Positions 1 to 12,603 of a stretch of 64,000 nucleotides of DNA are shown in pieces. The DNA lies in assembly GCA_030549775.1 (NCBI GenBank), contig CM060175.1:37074318-37138317 (forward strand). Reading direction: 5' to 3'. Within the stretch, counting starts at the first letter, position 1, and every line of letters begins with the position of its first letter. The notes under the pieces were generated by a model that saw only the letters and a list, made by a program, of their open reading frames with translations, made no database searches and had not been told where the DNA came from. The position numbers and the translations under genes are program-made. This stretch comes from Tamarix chinensis. Taxonomy: Eukaryota; Streptophyta; Magnoliopsida; Caryophyllales; Tamaricaceae.

Positions 1-1059
1 AGTGGCTTGAGAGGGTGTATTGTGGTGGTGCAGGGCGGTATTATAAGGTGGCAGGAGGCACTATAGGCTATGGGTGTGGCAGAGGGGCGATGGTGCACAA
101 AATAGGGGGGAAAAGTGGGGCGGGAGAAAATGAAAGAGAAGGGGAGATCGGGGAATAAGGGCTCGAAAAGATGGGGTAGAAAAAGGCTGAAGGGGAGAAG
201 AAAAAGAAGAGGGAGGGTAGGGGTGTAGCTAGCCAGCTGGTGGTAGTGTGTAGGGTGGCAGGGAAGGTGATAGGGCGGCAGGGAGGGGAGACAAAGAGGG
301 GAAAAAAATAGGGCGTGGGGGCTGGTTTGCAAGGTTGGCCGGGTCCAAGAATGCGAAGAAAATGATGGGAGAGAGAGCTTTAGTGGTGGCAGGCGGTGGT
401 ACTGAGAGGTTGCAGGTGTCTCGGTGGTGGGGCATGGCGTTCGGGGTGGTAAGGTGATGAAGACTTGTCAGGCAAAGAAGAAAGAAAGATGGAAGAGGGA
501 GGGAGACCAGGCCGACGTAGGGAAAAGCAAAAAAAGAGGAGTTGGGCCAGCCAGTCCAAGGGAGAAAGGAAGGAGGAGAGGAGGAGGGCTGGGTCGGCTA
601 TGTGTGTGGAGGGAAGAATGGGCCATCGGCCCAGGCGCAAGGAGGGGAGGCAAGCCTAGCAACCCGAGCCAGGAAAAGAAAAAAAAGAAAAAGAAAGGAA
701 GGAGGAAAAGGAGAAAAGGAGAGGAGAAGAAAAGGAAAGGAAAATGGGAAAATTTAAAATAATTGAATTTATAAATAATAGGATGTAATATTTTTGATAA
801 TAATTTAATTTAATATAATTAAATATATGGGCTTAAAAAGGATAATTATAGTAAAATACTAGTTTGAAAATTTATTTAAGTAAAAATAATATGGTAAAAT
901 AACAAAATATTTATTTTTTAATTTATTAAATACTCCTATCCAAATTTGTATACTCAAAAATCCATAAAATAATTAAACTAAATAATTTTAAAAGCTAATT
1001 TATTTCAAATAGAAGCTATTTATTAAATTAATAGTTTCATAAAATTTTGGGGGATTACA
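1..1059 (-). mobile_element. Family A long LTR, truncated by window edge
   Basis: Purine-rich DNA up to about 757 is followed by 300 bp of AT-rich DNA ending TTTTGGGGGATTACA. The AT-rich part matches the right part of the copy at 44995-50486 almost block for block (its 50150-50486). In the inferred LTR sense (minus) this is the U3 end: TGTAATCCCCC start, AT-rich stretch, then pyrimidine-rich stretch. The open frames in the purine-rich part (Arg/Lys/Gly-rich on +, Pro/Ser-rich on -) follow from base composition and are not genes. The rest of the LTR lies left of the window. Confidence 0.8.
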
Positions 1060-1334
1060 ATTTATTAGATTTTCTATATTAGATTTTGTAAAACTACCAA
1101 GTTCATTCTATCTATAATATTATCGCCATCGTTATTATCTTGTATTGGCACTTTAATACTATGAGCATGCGTTCTTTTGTTTCTTATTCCATTTTTGCTT
1201 ACATTAGGTGAGGATTAGATGATAATCACACTTCTCTCATTGTTGATGTGGCAGTAACATTCTTTAGTTTTGTTTTTAAACTCTTTCACATTGTCTTAAA
1301 TTTTTTTTTTGGGCCAAAAATTGGAGGTGTTACA
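1060..1334 (+). mobile_element. Family B LTR, 3'-terminal fragment
   Basis: Ends GGAGGTGTTACA. Its reverse complement matches the left end of the LTR at 17593: TGTAAC start, a stretch of about 100 bp, then the block around the ACCTCTCTCATGGTTGATG-like motif and an AT-rich microsatellite. Only about 275 bp remain. It abuts a second fragment of the same kind, so it is a truncated copy or half of a tandem duplication. Confidence 0.6.
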
Positions 1335-1995
1335 ATTTCCATGCAATCATGCCTTTTTTTATTAAGAAGTTAAGCCTTAGTGTTAATTTATATTGTTATG
1401 CTTAATACTCTGCTACTATATGACTTCACTGTGTTGCATCAGCTTTAAAATGTGTTTGGTATATTAGTAATTTACCATATTGATACCACATTTTTGTGGC
1501 CACTGTGATAATTTATCTTTTGGTCTAGGAGTAAAGAATGATTTGTAGGGGTATGATTATAAGTTGGAGTATGTCAAGGATGATGATTTGGGCTAGTAGT
1601 TGGTCATTGCTTGGGGTTAAAGATTTATATGTATGCTTAAGAGTTAGGCTAATTGGCTGAATGTGTTTTGCCCACTATGTCGGGAAGTTTTTATTCTTCT
1701 AATTATTTAAATTCTTTGTTTTTATTTCCTATATTTGGATTATATAATCTCTCATACTCTTCCTATCTATAATATTTCTCTCATCTTTGTTATCATATTA
1801 CTCTTGTATTAATACTATAAGCATACATATTTTCGTTTGTTGTTATGTTTTGCCTTATATTAGGTATGGGTTAGGTGATTATCACACCTCTTTTATGGTT
1901 GATGTCGAAGTAAAATTTCTCAATTTTGATTTTCAAATAATTCCACATTATCTTCAAAATAGAGTTTTATTGGTTCATAAATTGGAGGTGTTACA
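1335..1995 (+). mobile_element. Family B LTR, longer 3'-terminal fragment
   Basis: Second copy of the same LTR end (GGAGGTGTTACA at 1984-1995), extending about 600 bp inward. The inner part (around 1500-1720) matches in reverse the stretch at 17880-18060, with shared words such as the CTAACTCTTAA and CAAGCAATG(A/G) blocks. The 73-residue open frame over 1787-2008 lies entirely inside this repeat and is not taken as a gene. Confidence 0.65.
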
Positions 1996-2717
1996 TTGGG
2001 TCTTGTAGTAATATGGTACACATATGCCCAGCTGATGGAAGAGATTGCCTTGGAGCAGAGGTTATATCATGTTTATGAAACACATCTTATAGTCTATTAT
2101 TCACATCTTCAAATTGTAGAATGTACATTTAAATAAGCATGGTGATAGGTACTTGTGTAAAAGTTGAGAATATGTATATATATATATATATTAGAAGAAT
2201 ATGTATGTTTAATTAGCTTAATATACATTTTACATAAATATATTACACACTTTAAATAGTATCATCTACACTTTTATTAGTAGTAGAATACACATTTGAA
2301 TTGCAGAAATACACACACTATAGATATCTCAAATAGAATAAACTTAATCATCTAGTGTTTTTATTTAATGTATGTAAGAAGCCTATTCTTTGATATATGT
2401 GTTAGTTGTCAAATTTTTTGAAATATAATTGGCATGCAAATTGTGATATACAAGATGGTTGCATGATTTAAAATAAAAATTCTGTGAGCTTTTATGTAAA
2501 GGAGCGAGGTATGAATTGAAGGCTTCCAATTTATACAATGAGTATACATATAAGATTAGTTTTGGAATAATAAAGGTCATACAAAGGTTGTAAGTAGATA
2601 AGGTACATATGTATGAATGAAGATGTATTATTGTTTGAAAGAAGGAAAGATAGAGAAGGAGAATGGAGGCAAGTGTTATATGAAATTCAACATTATAATT
2701 GAATGTAAAGCTAGAAT
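1996..2717. other. AT-rich spacer, nothing recognised
   Basis: About 720 bp with no recognisable gene or LTR end. It contains a short (TA)n run near 2176-2190. The sequence right after the LTR end at 1995 does not resemble a primer binding site, so it is probably flank or decayed repeat. Confidence 0.5.
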
Positions 2718-3479
2718 TGTAACGCTATTAGTTTTCTTAGCTTAAATAAAATTTCATTTTAGACAATTTGGAAGTGGTAAAAGCCAAAATTGAAGGATAT
2801 TACTGCTATATCAAAGATAAGATAAGTGTGCTCATTTAACTATACCCAATATAAGATAAGATGAAACTAAACAAACAAGAGATATGGTAGAACTAGAATG
2901 TTAGAGATAATAATAGATGATAACATTTACAAAATCTTAAAAAAATATAGGAAAAGAGTTATACCTCAAAAGAACAAAAGCATCCCAATGTATTGGGTAT
3001 TGGTAAGTCTAATTCTTAGATACACAAGATAATTCCCCTCATAAATGGTTGTGTAGAGGCCCACATCATCATCATTAGTATACTCTAATTAAAACTCATA
3101 CTCCTATAAGCCATCTCATGCCAATTTGAGTAGGTAATGATCATTATAAGGTAATATCATTATGATAAAATTATTGAATAAAACACACCTATCCTATCAC
3201 ATGGTAATGACTCAAGGTGCACATAATGGTTAAAAATAACATGACTTAAACAAATAATAACTCTTAAGACACAAGATCATTGCATTCAAATATAAATATG
3301 TAATAAATCATGTATCTCAAGAATAATAAGCCATATCGTTACATTTTCTATGTGGGAATATAGACTTAATTATTAAGATATTTGAGTGATAACACCAAAT
3401 TCTTCATCATGAAAGAAATATATGGTAGCATCCAACTGTGTGTTTTAAAGTGATGGCACCAACAACAAATTAGCATCTT
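2718..3479 (-). mobile_element. Family B LTR fragment, opposite orientation
   Basis: Starts TGTAACGC. It keeps the family B order: an AT-rich start, a block around GAAGGATATTACTGCTATATC, a TTTACAAAATC block and an AGCATCCCAATGTATTGGG block, all matching 21016-21330 in the same order. It stops where a short gypsy LTR begins at about 3480. Confidence 0.55.
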
Positions 3480-4258
3480 TAATGTAGGATAATCTCACTC
3501 TTCTTATAATAGATAGTACAATTAGAGATTGAACCAATTATTCTTGAAAATCCTAATGCTAATAATGTTTTCATAAGTGATTCTTGTAGGTATTTTATAT
3601 GTTCACAAGAAGAATAATTCACCAAATATATCTATTATACAAGACAAATTTTACAAAGTTGTATATAAAATAAAGCTATAAGAAATAGATCTTGGTTACA
3701 TGATTATTTCATATATTGCATGGTTATGGGTTATTTTAGATTTAAGATTTTATGTATAATTTATAATGTCTTATAACTTGTAATAGTAGACAATTATGTG
3801 TATGTTATTGGAGTGTAGTATATTAGTTTAATTATTTTACTAGCTAGTTAATCTAGTTAACATAAAGATAGTTAGGTTAGTACTTGGTTAGTGAAAGATA
3901 GGACAAGTACACCCATATATATATATATATATATATTATTATCGAGCTTGTACATAGCATAATAATCAAGTTGATTGAAATCTTAAGAATTTCAAATTCT
4001 CCCTTCTTATTTATGTGAGTTAGTCTTAAGAGTTGAGGTTGTTCTAGAGATAAAACTTTATTATTTTTCCTTAGAATCAAAGTGATCTTATTGATGATCC
4101 AATTCTAAAGATGAAGAGCATCAACACCACCATTTGAATTGACCTACCTTTAACTTCACATTGGAAAAGAAAAGAAAGATCATGCTTGAAGTGAATGGTC
4201 AAACCATATTCAAGCATTCACACCAATATGACACCCACCAAACACGGTTATAATAATT
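3480..4258 (+). mobile_element. Gypsy LTR (element 2 family) with start of leader
   Basis: Matches the 5' LTR of element 2 (38766 on) and the 3' LTR at 53756: the AATGTAGGATAATCTCACTC start, the ATTCTTGAAAATCCTAATGCT block, and a long AT-rich tail with a (TA)n run at 3917-3938. At about 4071-4082 the sequence lines up with the decayed tRNA-Met-type primer site of element 2, followed by about 180 bp of leader. It is therefore a truncated element of about 590 bp LTR plus leader, cut at a TGTAATCC boundary at 4259. Confidence 0.6.
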
Positions 4259-4615
4259 TGTAATCCCTCGTCTTAAAATATTTCAAAATATGTTTAAAAT
4301 TATGTTAGCATAAAAGAAAACAGTTTTTTTCTTTTGGAAGAGCTTAAAAATGTTGAAAATATGATTCTTAGGGAATATCGGAAACTAGTCATACCCGAAA
4401 CCAATCAATTAGCTCTCTTGAACATTCACATGCTTTCCTATTTTGGTTCAATTATTCTTCAAAAGTTAGTGAAAACTTCCTATTGAGCTTTATTTTTGCT
4501 AATAAGCATACTTTGGTGTCTCAGGATTACGTTCATATATTTGAATCATTCATTTATTTTATTTAGCCAGACATCTTTTAAAAGCATTTTTTAAAGTATT
4601 TTCCCACTAACACTC
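4259..4615. other. AT-rich remnant beginning TGTAATCCCTCG
   Basis: The first bases resemble the start of the long-LTR families (TGTAAYCCC), but the following sequence cannot be aligned by eye with the other copies. No gene is seen. Confidence 0.3.
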
Positions 4616-6090
4616 TTTCTATGTCACTGATGACATCTAACCACAAGTGCACATTGTTGAAGTAGCTTGCAAGGTTGATCCAAAAAATACTTGGAAATGA
4701 ATAATGAGATGGTGACAAAATCTCCTATGCATAGACTAATGATAAGGGGTAAATGATGTTAACTTATAAATAAAAAGAAAATAAGCAAACAAAACCCAAT
4801 GATAATATAAGAATAAGTGAAATCTAGTAAAATAAAAGGATATGGTTCTAATCAATCCCCTACACTCCAATTTTATAGAATATTAACCCCAAATTCCAAA
4901 TCAAAACACATTATCATAAATGCCAACCAAAGTATAAAGTGTAATGCTCTCTCAAGCCACTACATTGTACTATTTATTAAGATTCATCTATCTCTGGTAT
5001 AAATACAAAAATAGGCAATGTAGCATTATGGGTCATATTCTCTCTTTTTTCTTTTAGTTGTAGAGGCCAACCAATGTCTCTCAAAATTGTGGTTTGATTT
5101 CTTGTCATATTAATGGAGCCTACTCTGACTCATCACTAAAATCTTATCAGGTTTCTCTAAATAATAATAGAAAAGTGTTTAATTTCTCTATTATACCAAT
5201 TCAAGAAATAACACAATACACATGACAATGAATTAGATTAGTTAGGGCTTATATTATCAACACATCTAGATTAGGGGATTTCCCTTAACCTCAACACAAA
5301 TCAATTAGCCAATCATGGCTTTCATTATGCATTAGATTTTAAACAAAGATAATTACATCAATTTGGAAAGAAATAAAATCCAAACAACAAAATACAATAA
5401 CCTCATTATTTAAGATGAGAAAATAACTATTTAATCTATTAAACCCTAATTGAGAAATAGAGATCAAGAGATGGGATATTATGGATGAATTGGGGGTGGG
5501 ATTAGATTGGGTGATACCAAGCAAAGAACCCTAGGGTATTTTTAGTGATCCCAAAATCACCTTCTTTTCATCCCATTGGTTATCTTCTCTCAAGACGGCT
5601 AAGAGAGATCCCTTTTGCCTCATGTAACCCCAACTATGTATCAAAAGTGTGCTTAAATAACCATAGAATAGGCCCAGCTGTAGATCAATATGGGCCTAGT
5701 CATTCTCGAACTTTGTGGCTCTCTATAGCTTCGTTAGTTTTGAGTAATTTAGCCATAAATCCTTTGTTAGACCTTTGTTTAGGCTGATTTTTGATGCATT
5801 AGAAGGATAACAAGAATATATACAACATTTATCTTTAGCATGTTTCCATTTTTAGATTGAATTAGGGTCTAATATGTCTATCTTTCCACCATTTCACATT
5901 TTGAGTAATCATTCTTGCTTTTTACTTATTCCAATTATTGTGTTTTGACTCTTTTTGATCCCAATCTCTCCCAATACCTATAAAATAAAATCAAGAGTAG
6001 TAAAAAAATAACTATTGGATTTAATTATGTGAAATTCATCAAATAATTACATTCAATATTTTCATTAATGCTCAAATTAACAAACATAAC
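4616..6090. mobile_element. Probable decayed LTR of another retrotransposon
   Basis: The opening words (CACAAGTGCAC, then GCAAGGTTGATCC) and the later TTAGGGGATTTCCCTTAACC and CAATTAGCCAATCATGG blocks resemble a widespread plant LTR type that I recognise only in general form. No coding motif is present. The open frames at 4817-5002 and 5545-5787 have no recognisable motif. Family and strand are uncertain. Confidence 0.35.
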
Positions 6091-9056
6091 TCATACCCAT
6101 CATTTGGCATGGGGTAGCTTATGCCTCGCCCCCTTTTTTTTTTTACTACAACACACTTGACATTTAATAATAAAAATGTCATTTTGTGGATGATATTAAG
6201 TAAATGAAATGGATGTTAATACCATACATAATATGAGTTTAATTATCATACCATTCTTTTAGTATGTGTGAGGCATACGCCATTAATCTTTAAACATGAT
6301 AAAGAGATAAATATGAGTTATATACAAGTACCACCAGTCTAAGATAGTTTAGGAGATAAACCCAATTATATAATACTCAAAGGATAAGAAAAAAGGGATA
6401 TGTGGATCTTAAGAGCCTAAAAGAACGTATCCAAAAATGAAATCTACTCTCAATATAACTACAACTCTATGACCCAACCACATAACATAAAGATTCCACT
6501 CATCTGTAGGTAAAATATCAAAATTTCTAAGCCAATCATCAAAAATTGAAAAACATCAATAGGGTCATTTGTTCATGGTAATGAGTAATGAACATAACAA
6601 GGATGGAAAATACAAGTTATATTGAGCAATATGATTCTTCTAAAGATGCATAATGTTGCACATAGACTGTGATACAATTAAAAAAAAAGTATGTGATAGC
6701 ATATGATATAATCACATTCTTAGCTCAATATGTAAATTAGAGCATGAGCCATATTACTATATTTACTTGGTGGTCACATAACTTATTCCTCATTCACATT
6801 TAGTACTAGAAATGGTTAACAATATAAAGCTCCTTCTAGGGCATGATGCACCTAGGGACTACTATTATCTTCATAGGAAGGAACATAGTGCATAAAGCTC
6901 ATTTTAGAGCATAATGTACATGGGGGCCCAAAAATAAACACCTATTCCATATTACATATACCCTTGTAAGCTAATGAAATAGAATCATATAGAGTAGATA
7001 TATGATCACTCTAGTTCTATTAGAACCAATACATTAATACTTGTAACTTTATCAATCCTAAATCATGTGATCTTTTACTTTAATATTAATATTTTATTGA
7101 AGGGATATTATCTAAACATTTAACATAAGAAATCCACGAAAATGCTTAAAACTTATTACCATTAGCATCCATTTACCAATAATATGAATTCATACCAATC
7201 CTTGACTTTTCAACATATAATTAGAATTACACTAGGGTTAATTAAGAGAATAACACCACATCAAATAATAATTAGAAGATAATAAGAATAATTAATAAAA
7301 ACTTAATGGATAATAAAAATAATTAAATAAACCATGTAACATAAGGGTTTCCCCTAAGAAATCTATTAAAGTTATCTTGATGCCAAATTTGGAATAAGAA
7401 GATTATACTACTGATGAAGGAATAAAATTACCCTATTACACCTTAATATTTTACTTGTTAATTAAACCACCAAATAAACCTTATATTAAGTAGATTTATC
7501 CCAAAAAGAAATTTAGAACTCCTTAATAAGAAAGTGGAAAGACCATATTGCTCCTATGGTATTTTAAGTTCATTTGAAGCCATTTTGAACTTAAATAATT
7601 ATTCTATGCTATCCATCATTAACCTAAATACTACACATAGCATCCCTAAATCATTTTTTATTCTATTTAATTATTCAACCACCTTACAACTCCACCAATC
7701 ATGAGAACTAACCTTTTTACCATTTTCACTATTATCACCTCCTAACCTTATTGAATTCATATTGAATTCAACTCTAACTCATATCATATTACATTTAATT
7801 CTATAAGCAAAGGACCTAAACACAATCTTTTACCTAAATGTTTTAAATTCCCACTTTAATGATAAAAATATCCTCAACAAGCCTATGTAAAAATCCTAAA
7901 TTTTCAACCTTCTTCTAAACATGTCAATTTCACACTATTACTATTACATACTGAAAAACAATTAAGAGTATAATTATTCAAACAAAAATCCTACCCAAAA
8001 TCTTTAAGTTATGAGTCGCAAGGAGGTAAATAGAGCCATATTCCATCTAAACATTATGATTTTCATAACAACTCTTATAAACAAGATAATGCACATATTA
8101 AGTATGTTTCATAAATTTAGTAATGATGAGATAATATAATATGTATACACAAATCCTAGCATGCCTTGACATGGCATATCTTTCAAAAAATAAAACATAA
8201 GGCAAATAATCCATAAATAAAACCTTCTAAGCATAAAGTAATGCATCACATAGATTTAAGATGTTGCCATATCATTTGAATTAAAATAACCAAATAGTGT
8301 ATAACCTATATGTAGAGAATAATGTCATGTTACTTAGTTAGATAAATTTTTATGCAAGAGAATAAATACTCCTAAGGATCACCACTTTTATCTCCTAATC
8401 TTTGGTCATCTTTAAAGCTAAATAACAAGATGTTATGCAGGATATAATAGTAGGGGAATATATATGATAAGAAAGAGAAAATAATGATAAAAATAGAAGG
8501 TGGAGAGGCTCAAATGGGTAGCTCCAATGTAGAAAAAACCGCCATCAAAATCCATCTTAACAACCACCATAACAAAGATAATATGAGATCACTGTTGATA
8601 TAATGATGGAGGAGATGTTTGGTTATGTTGAAAGTTAAGGAAAAGCCAAGGAAAAATGATTAAGAAAATATTCACAATATAATAGTAGAAGCTTGACATA
8701 CAAGGGAGAAATAAGGTAAAAGCTTAGTTATTTTTTGCATGAAAGGAAAAGTGTGTAAATGAGGGTTGTTTTGGGTTGAAAGGGTTGACAAGGAAGCTCC
8801 ATCATTAGGCTATAAGTAGTTCAAGATGATGGGAGAATGATAGAATTAGTTGGAAACTTGCACACTTTACTTGTATCATGATGGTACATAAGTGAAGTTG
8901 ATAGGGAATGTAAAAGGATGTAAGGTGATTGAAATAAATTGTAACCAGAAACTTCACTTAATGTGATAATTCACAAATGGAGATGACAACATTGATAACT
9001 ATACTCCATGACTTTTACCCTAATTCTTAGGCCTCCCAGTTAATTTAGTGGTATGA
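6091..9056 (-). mobile_element. Highly diverged family A-like LTR
   Basis: The order follows family A: a leader block with GGGTCATTTGTTCATGGTAATGAG near 6557 (compare GGGCCTTTTGCTCGTGGGAATGAG near 22470), then AGGGCATGATGCACCTAGGG and similar decayed forms of the CACTATTAT cassette near 6840-6930, then an AT-rich stretch, then purine-rich sequence around 8440-8900. Divergence is far greater than between the other copies, so this is an old insertion. No gene is visible. Confidence 0.45.
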
Positions 9057-9576
9057 TGTGTGCACCTAAAGTGGGAATTTATGGAGGTAAAAATTTATAG
9101 AATTCCAAAATTTAATACCATTTTTTAAAATTTAAGTAGAGATTGTAACATAAAATAATGGGTTTTACCACCACACTTAACATAAGTATGGTTTATACTT
9201 TTCTCATGCTAATTTTAATACTAAAAAGTTTATGAAAATAAAATAAAAAACTATGGAAATATATAGAATTAATAGGAGACTTTAATAAATTAAATTCAAG
9301 AATAGAGTGTAAAGTACATGATTCACATAATACAATAGAGGAAATAGAGATAAATGGAAATAAAAAGGATGTAGTGTTTAATGACGATAATAAAAAAATA
9401 TGTCAAAAAATGCATGTGACCTGGGATAAATATAACTCTACACCCCAACCATAGGTATAAACTTGAATCACTCTATGTGGGGGACCCCCTAAAAGTTATT
9501 AGGTTCATCATCAAATAACTACAATACAAAATCTACATAGTGTAGTATTGATACACATCTTATACTGAGTAGCACA
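9057..9576 (-). mobile_element. Family A-like LTR end, cut by a later insertion
   Basis: The TTTTACCACCACACTTAAC block (9160-9180) matches TATTACCACCACACTTACT at the left end of the 44995 copy, and ATACTGAGTAGCACATG at 9561-9577 resembles the TACTGAGTAAGGTAACC box of the family. The copy stops where the family B LTR begins at 9577, which suggests that insertion interrupted it. Confidence 0.45.
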
Positions 9577-10108
9577 TGTAAAATACCTTATAAATTTATG
9601 TCTCAATTGTGTATTATTTCATGTTCCTCTTGGAAACGAGTAGAATGTTTTTTTTTGAGCTTTTAAAACCTATAAAAGAAACTAATTATTTTTTTGTTGA
9701 CCAATTAACTTGTTATACCAACCAACTAGTTATGTGGTGCTAAACTAGTCAACTAACTTCTTAGATTGGGTTGTTTTTGGGCTTGAAAGGTTTTATAATT
9801 CCTTCTAACTAGTGATTAAATTTATATATTTTAATCAAGTATTTTATAACTCATTTTCTAAAGGATTTTTTAACAATTTCATTCATGATTGAACCGTTCT
9901 ATTTTATTGAGGAGATATGTTTACATAAAAAGTAATTGGTAACCTAAGAATCTATGTCACCTTCCTTTTACTTTCTCTCCATCCTCTATGTAGGCTTAAA
10001 AAAAATTTTTTTCCAAGGGTTCCATTATTGGCTAAAGGTTTTGTCCTATTTGCCCATTTATCTTATTTTCCTTCTCTATTATTACTTTTATGATTTACAT
10101 TGCTCTAA

Positions 10109-11007
10109 TGATGCATAAGGAAACACTTAAGAATTGGATTTTATAATTATAGAACTAATTATTCTTCATTTGAAAAGAATCTCATGCAAATTTAAAGACC
10201 AATAGATGGTTACGTTGCTAGAAATGTAACGAATAAGAACCTAAGTGTCTACATGCATATGCATGGCATGTAATGAATGATGACCACGTGTATGGGGGAG
10301 CTTCTTTCCACACTTGTTGAGCATTATTAGTAATTTAGCTAATTTATTAATTAAGTAGTAAATTTGGATAATAAAGATAATTGAAGTTGAAGATCAACGT
10401 TGAAGTTGAATACAAGTGAATTCTATGTGAGTTCAAACTCAAGCAAATTGAATCTATATGAACGATTTATCTTAAAATTTTTAATCTCTTTGTCTATATG
10501 AATTAGAGATTAATCCATATCTTTTACACTCTCCTTAATCCATATTTTTCCTACCATTATTACTGTCAAAATACTACTCTAATTCAAATTTAATCAAAAC
10601 CTTAATTTGGTATACACAATCGAAATCCTAAACCCACCATTTGAAACCCTAACATATCTATACAAACCAAACGTAACCTTAATCCTTTTATTCGAATCAA
10701 ACCCTAACCCTAAACCTAAACCATAACTTCAAGCTTATTCTAAACCCTAACCTTCAAAGCTTAATATCATCAATATACCACTATTGAATGCATATGCTAA
10801 TTAGTTCACACCATTCAAACCATCATCATTAACAAACCACCATCACCGAATCTTCACCATATTGTGTGAATCATATTCAACTTCTTTTCACCTTATTCAA
10901 AGATCTTTATCATCCATAATCCATATTCAAAGCTTCCTCTAAACTTTATCAATCCAATCAAGCCATATTCTCACTAATTGGAGAATTCCACCCTCCCATA
11001 CACATCA
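10109..11007 (+). repeat. 5' LTR of element 1
   Basis: Starts TGATGCATAAGG and ends CACATCA, about 899 bp. It aligns with 15244-16247 through shared blocks such as the GTTACGTTGCTAGAAA motif, the TTATTAATTAAGTAGTAAA motif and the AACCCTAACCCTAAACC-rich stretch. The short CCCTAAA runs at 10690-10760 are part of the LTR and not telomeric DNA. Confidence 0.8.
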
Positions 11008-11011
11008 AGTT

Positions 11012-11029
11012 TGGTAACAATGCTATAGG
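11012..11029 (+). promoter_or_regulatory. Primer binding site of element 1 (tRNA-Met type)
   Basis: TGGTAACAATGCTATAGG lies 4 bp past the 5' LTR. It resembles the TGGTATCAGAGC-type primer site used with initiator tRNA-Met, with substitutions at the A/T and AG positions. Confidence 0.65.
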
Positions 11030-11439
11030 TTGCTGCAATTGCAATCAAGATTCAATCTTTATTTCAAGATTCTTCAATATTCATCAGTAAAGTGTCCTAT
11101 ATTCAAGAATCTTTAAGATGTTATCAAGAAAACTGAAGAGGCAAAGTAATTAAGGGCGTGTTTGGGAGAGTTGTATTCAATTGATACGGAGAAAAGATGG
11201 AGGGCGAACAGGGGGACTTGAGAGATATTCTCAAGAGCTTGATGGACAAAATGAAGGATGTAAAATTGCATGTGGGGAGAATATAAGCTTCCCATACCCA
11301 TGACTCTCATGTGTAGTTAGAAAATCGAAGGGAATAAGTAGAGAAAGGGCACATGAGAAGGGCACAAAACTGGGTGGAAGAAGAAGAGCGTGTGGGAATT
11401 TATATAAGGCTACTTGACACTTTGTGGAAAACTCATGAT

Positions 11440-12093
11440 GATGAGGAAAAAGGAATCCGATTTGATCTTCCTGACTTTAAAGGAAATCTCAACCCATAAT
11501 CTTTTCTTGAATGGTTGTAAATCATTGAATTAATTTTTGGGTATAAGGAAATTGATGACGAGAAATAGTGTCGAATAGTGATATTAAAGTTTAAAAAAAT
11601 TATTAGAGTGTGGTTTGATAATTTAAAAAGGATACGGGAAAGAGAAGGAAAATGAGAGATTAAATTATGGGAAAAATTAAAGAAATATTTGACTACGTTG
11701 ACTAAGTTGAGGCAAGGGTTACTTGGAGTTGAAGATTACATTCGGGAGTTCGAAAGGCTAGCTCTTATATATGATGTCCAAGAATGAGAAGAAAAAAGGC
11801 GTGCATCATTCATTGGAGGATTAAATATAAATCTTCAGGAGAAGGTAAACATGTATCCTTATGAAGTGTTTGAAAACCTAGCTAAGTTATCCACCAAGTT
11901 TGAGAAACAGTTGAAGAGGAAAAAGCCACCAAGCAAGTCAACTAATGCTCCATATGGTTTAACTTTCAAGGGTATATTGAAGCTACCAATTTCTTAAGCT
12001 GCAAACTAAGACAATGCTAGAAGGTTCACTCATAAAGAAAAGGGTAAGGATCAATTGGTTGATAAGGTGAAGAAACAACACTTCAAATTTTGA
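11440..12093 (+). pseudogene. gag: Gag remnant of element 1
   Basis: Read through several stops, the + strand gives a typical gypsy Gag core. It has an IRFDLPDFKG-like entry with the FLEWL helix (11457-11515), a WFDNL/KRIRERE stretch and a LWEKLKKYL helix. Then come KLRQGLLGVEDYIREFERL (11711-11759) and a RASFIGGLN motif (11803-11828). Stops interrupt it after NP, WL, EK, GK and QE. The matching part of a complete element would continue into a CCHC zinc knuckle, but here the frame runs into a Lys-rich stretch and stops near 12090 with no knuckle. It is a capsid-like protein gene, now dead. Confidence 0.8.
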
Positions 12094-12103
12094 TAGTGAA
12101 AAG

Positions 12104-12550
12104 ATGGTGAACAAGCTCGGTTTGGACACCAAGGGTCATCCAAGACCATATTCACTCCAATGGCTCAATAAATATAAAGGTGTAAAGGTAAACAAACAAA
12201 CTCTTATCTCTTTTAGGACTGAAAATTATTTTGATGATGTTTTATGTGATATTCTGCCTATGGATTCTTGTCACATTTTATTGTGGAGGCCATGGAAATT
12301 TTGATAGGAAGTTTATGCATAACATTGTCCTTAATGAGTATGTGGTCTGTTTAGATCCAAAGAAGTTTAGGCTCAAACCTAAATTAGATGGGGAGGATTT
12401 GGTTTTGAGGAATAAAAAAGGGGAAATAACCAAGAGCATGCAACAAAAAAAGAAGAAGAAGATGTTGAGTTTAGGAAAGGAAAAAAGAAGAGTGTCATGG
12501 AGATGTTGATCCTTAGGGAGTGTGAGATGAATGAAGCCATCAAAGATGAG
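12104..12550 (+). pseudogene. Protease C-terminal part and linker of element 1
   Basis: The frame opens with MVNKLGLDTKGHPRPYSLQW, which matches the region just after the D[ST]G active site in plant gypsy proteases. A VNKQTLISFRTENYFDDVLC stretch and a CDILPMDSCHILLWRPW stretch follow, as in retropepsin C-terminal halves. A frameshift near 12290 moves the continuation (FDRKFMHNIVLNEYVV) to another frame ending about 12509. The active-site aspartate and the preceding NC knuckle are missing, pointing to an internal deletion between the gag part and here. The same order is present in element 2 at 50840-51300. Confidence 0.7.
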
Positions 12551-12603
12551 AAATATGTTATGCCTTAGTGGTAAAGGAGGTCTAACAAGGGGAGAATGCT
12601 AAT

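Noticed and set aside
229..762. Several open frames of 60-112 codons rich in Arg/Lys/Gly or Pro/Ser
   Set aside because: They overlap on both strands of a purine-rich LTR leader, share no motif and are explained by base composition.
1996..2717. A possible short coding stretch near 2037-2100 (EEIALEQRLYHVYETH)
   Set aside because: Too short, no start or neighbours that fit, and no recognisable family.
10690..10760. CCCTAAA-like words suggesting interstitial telomeric DNA
   Set aside because: Only a few irregular units, present in both LTRs of element 1 (also near 15943), so they belong to the LTR.
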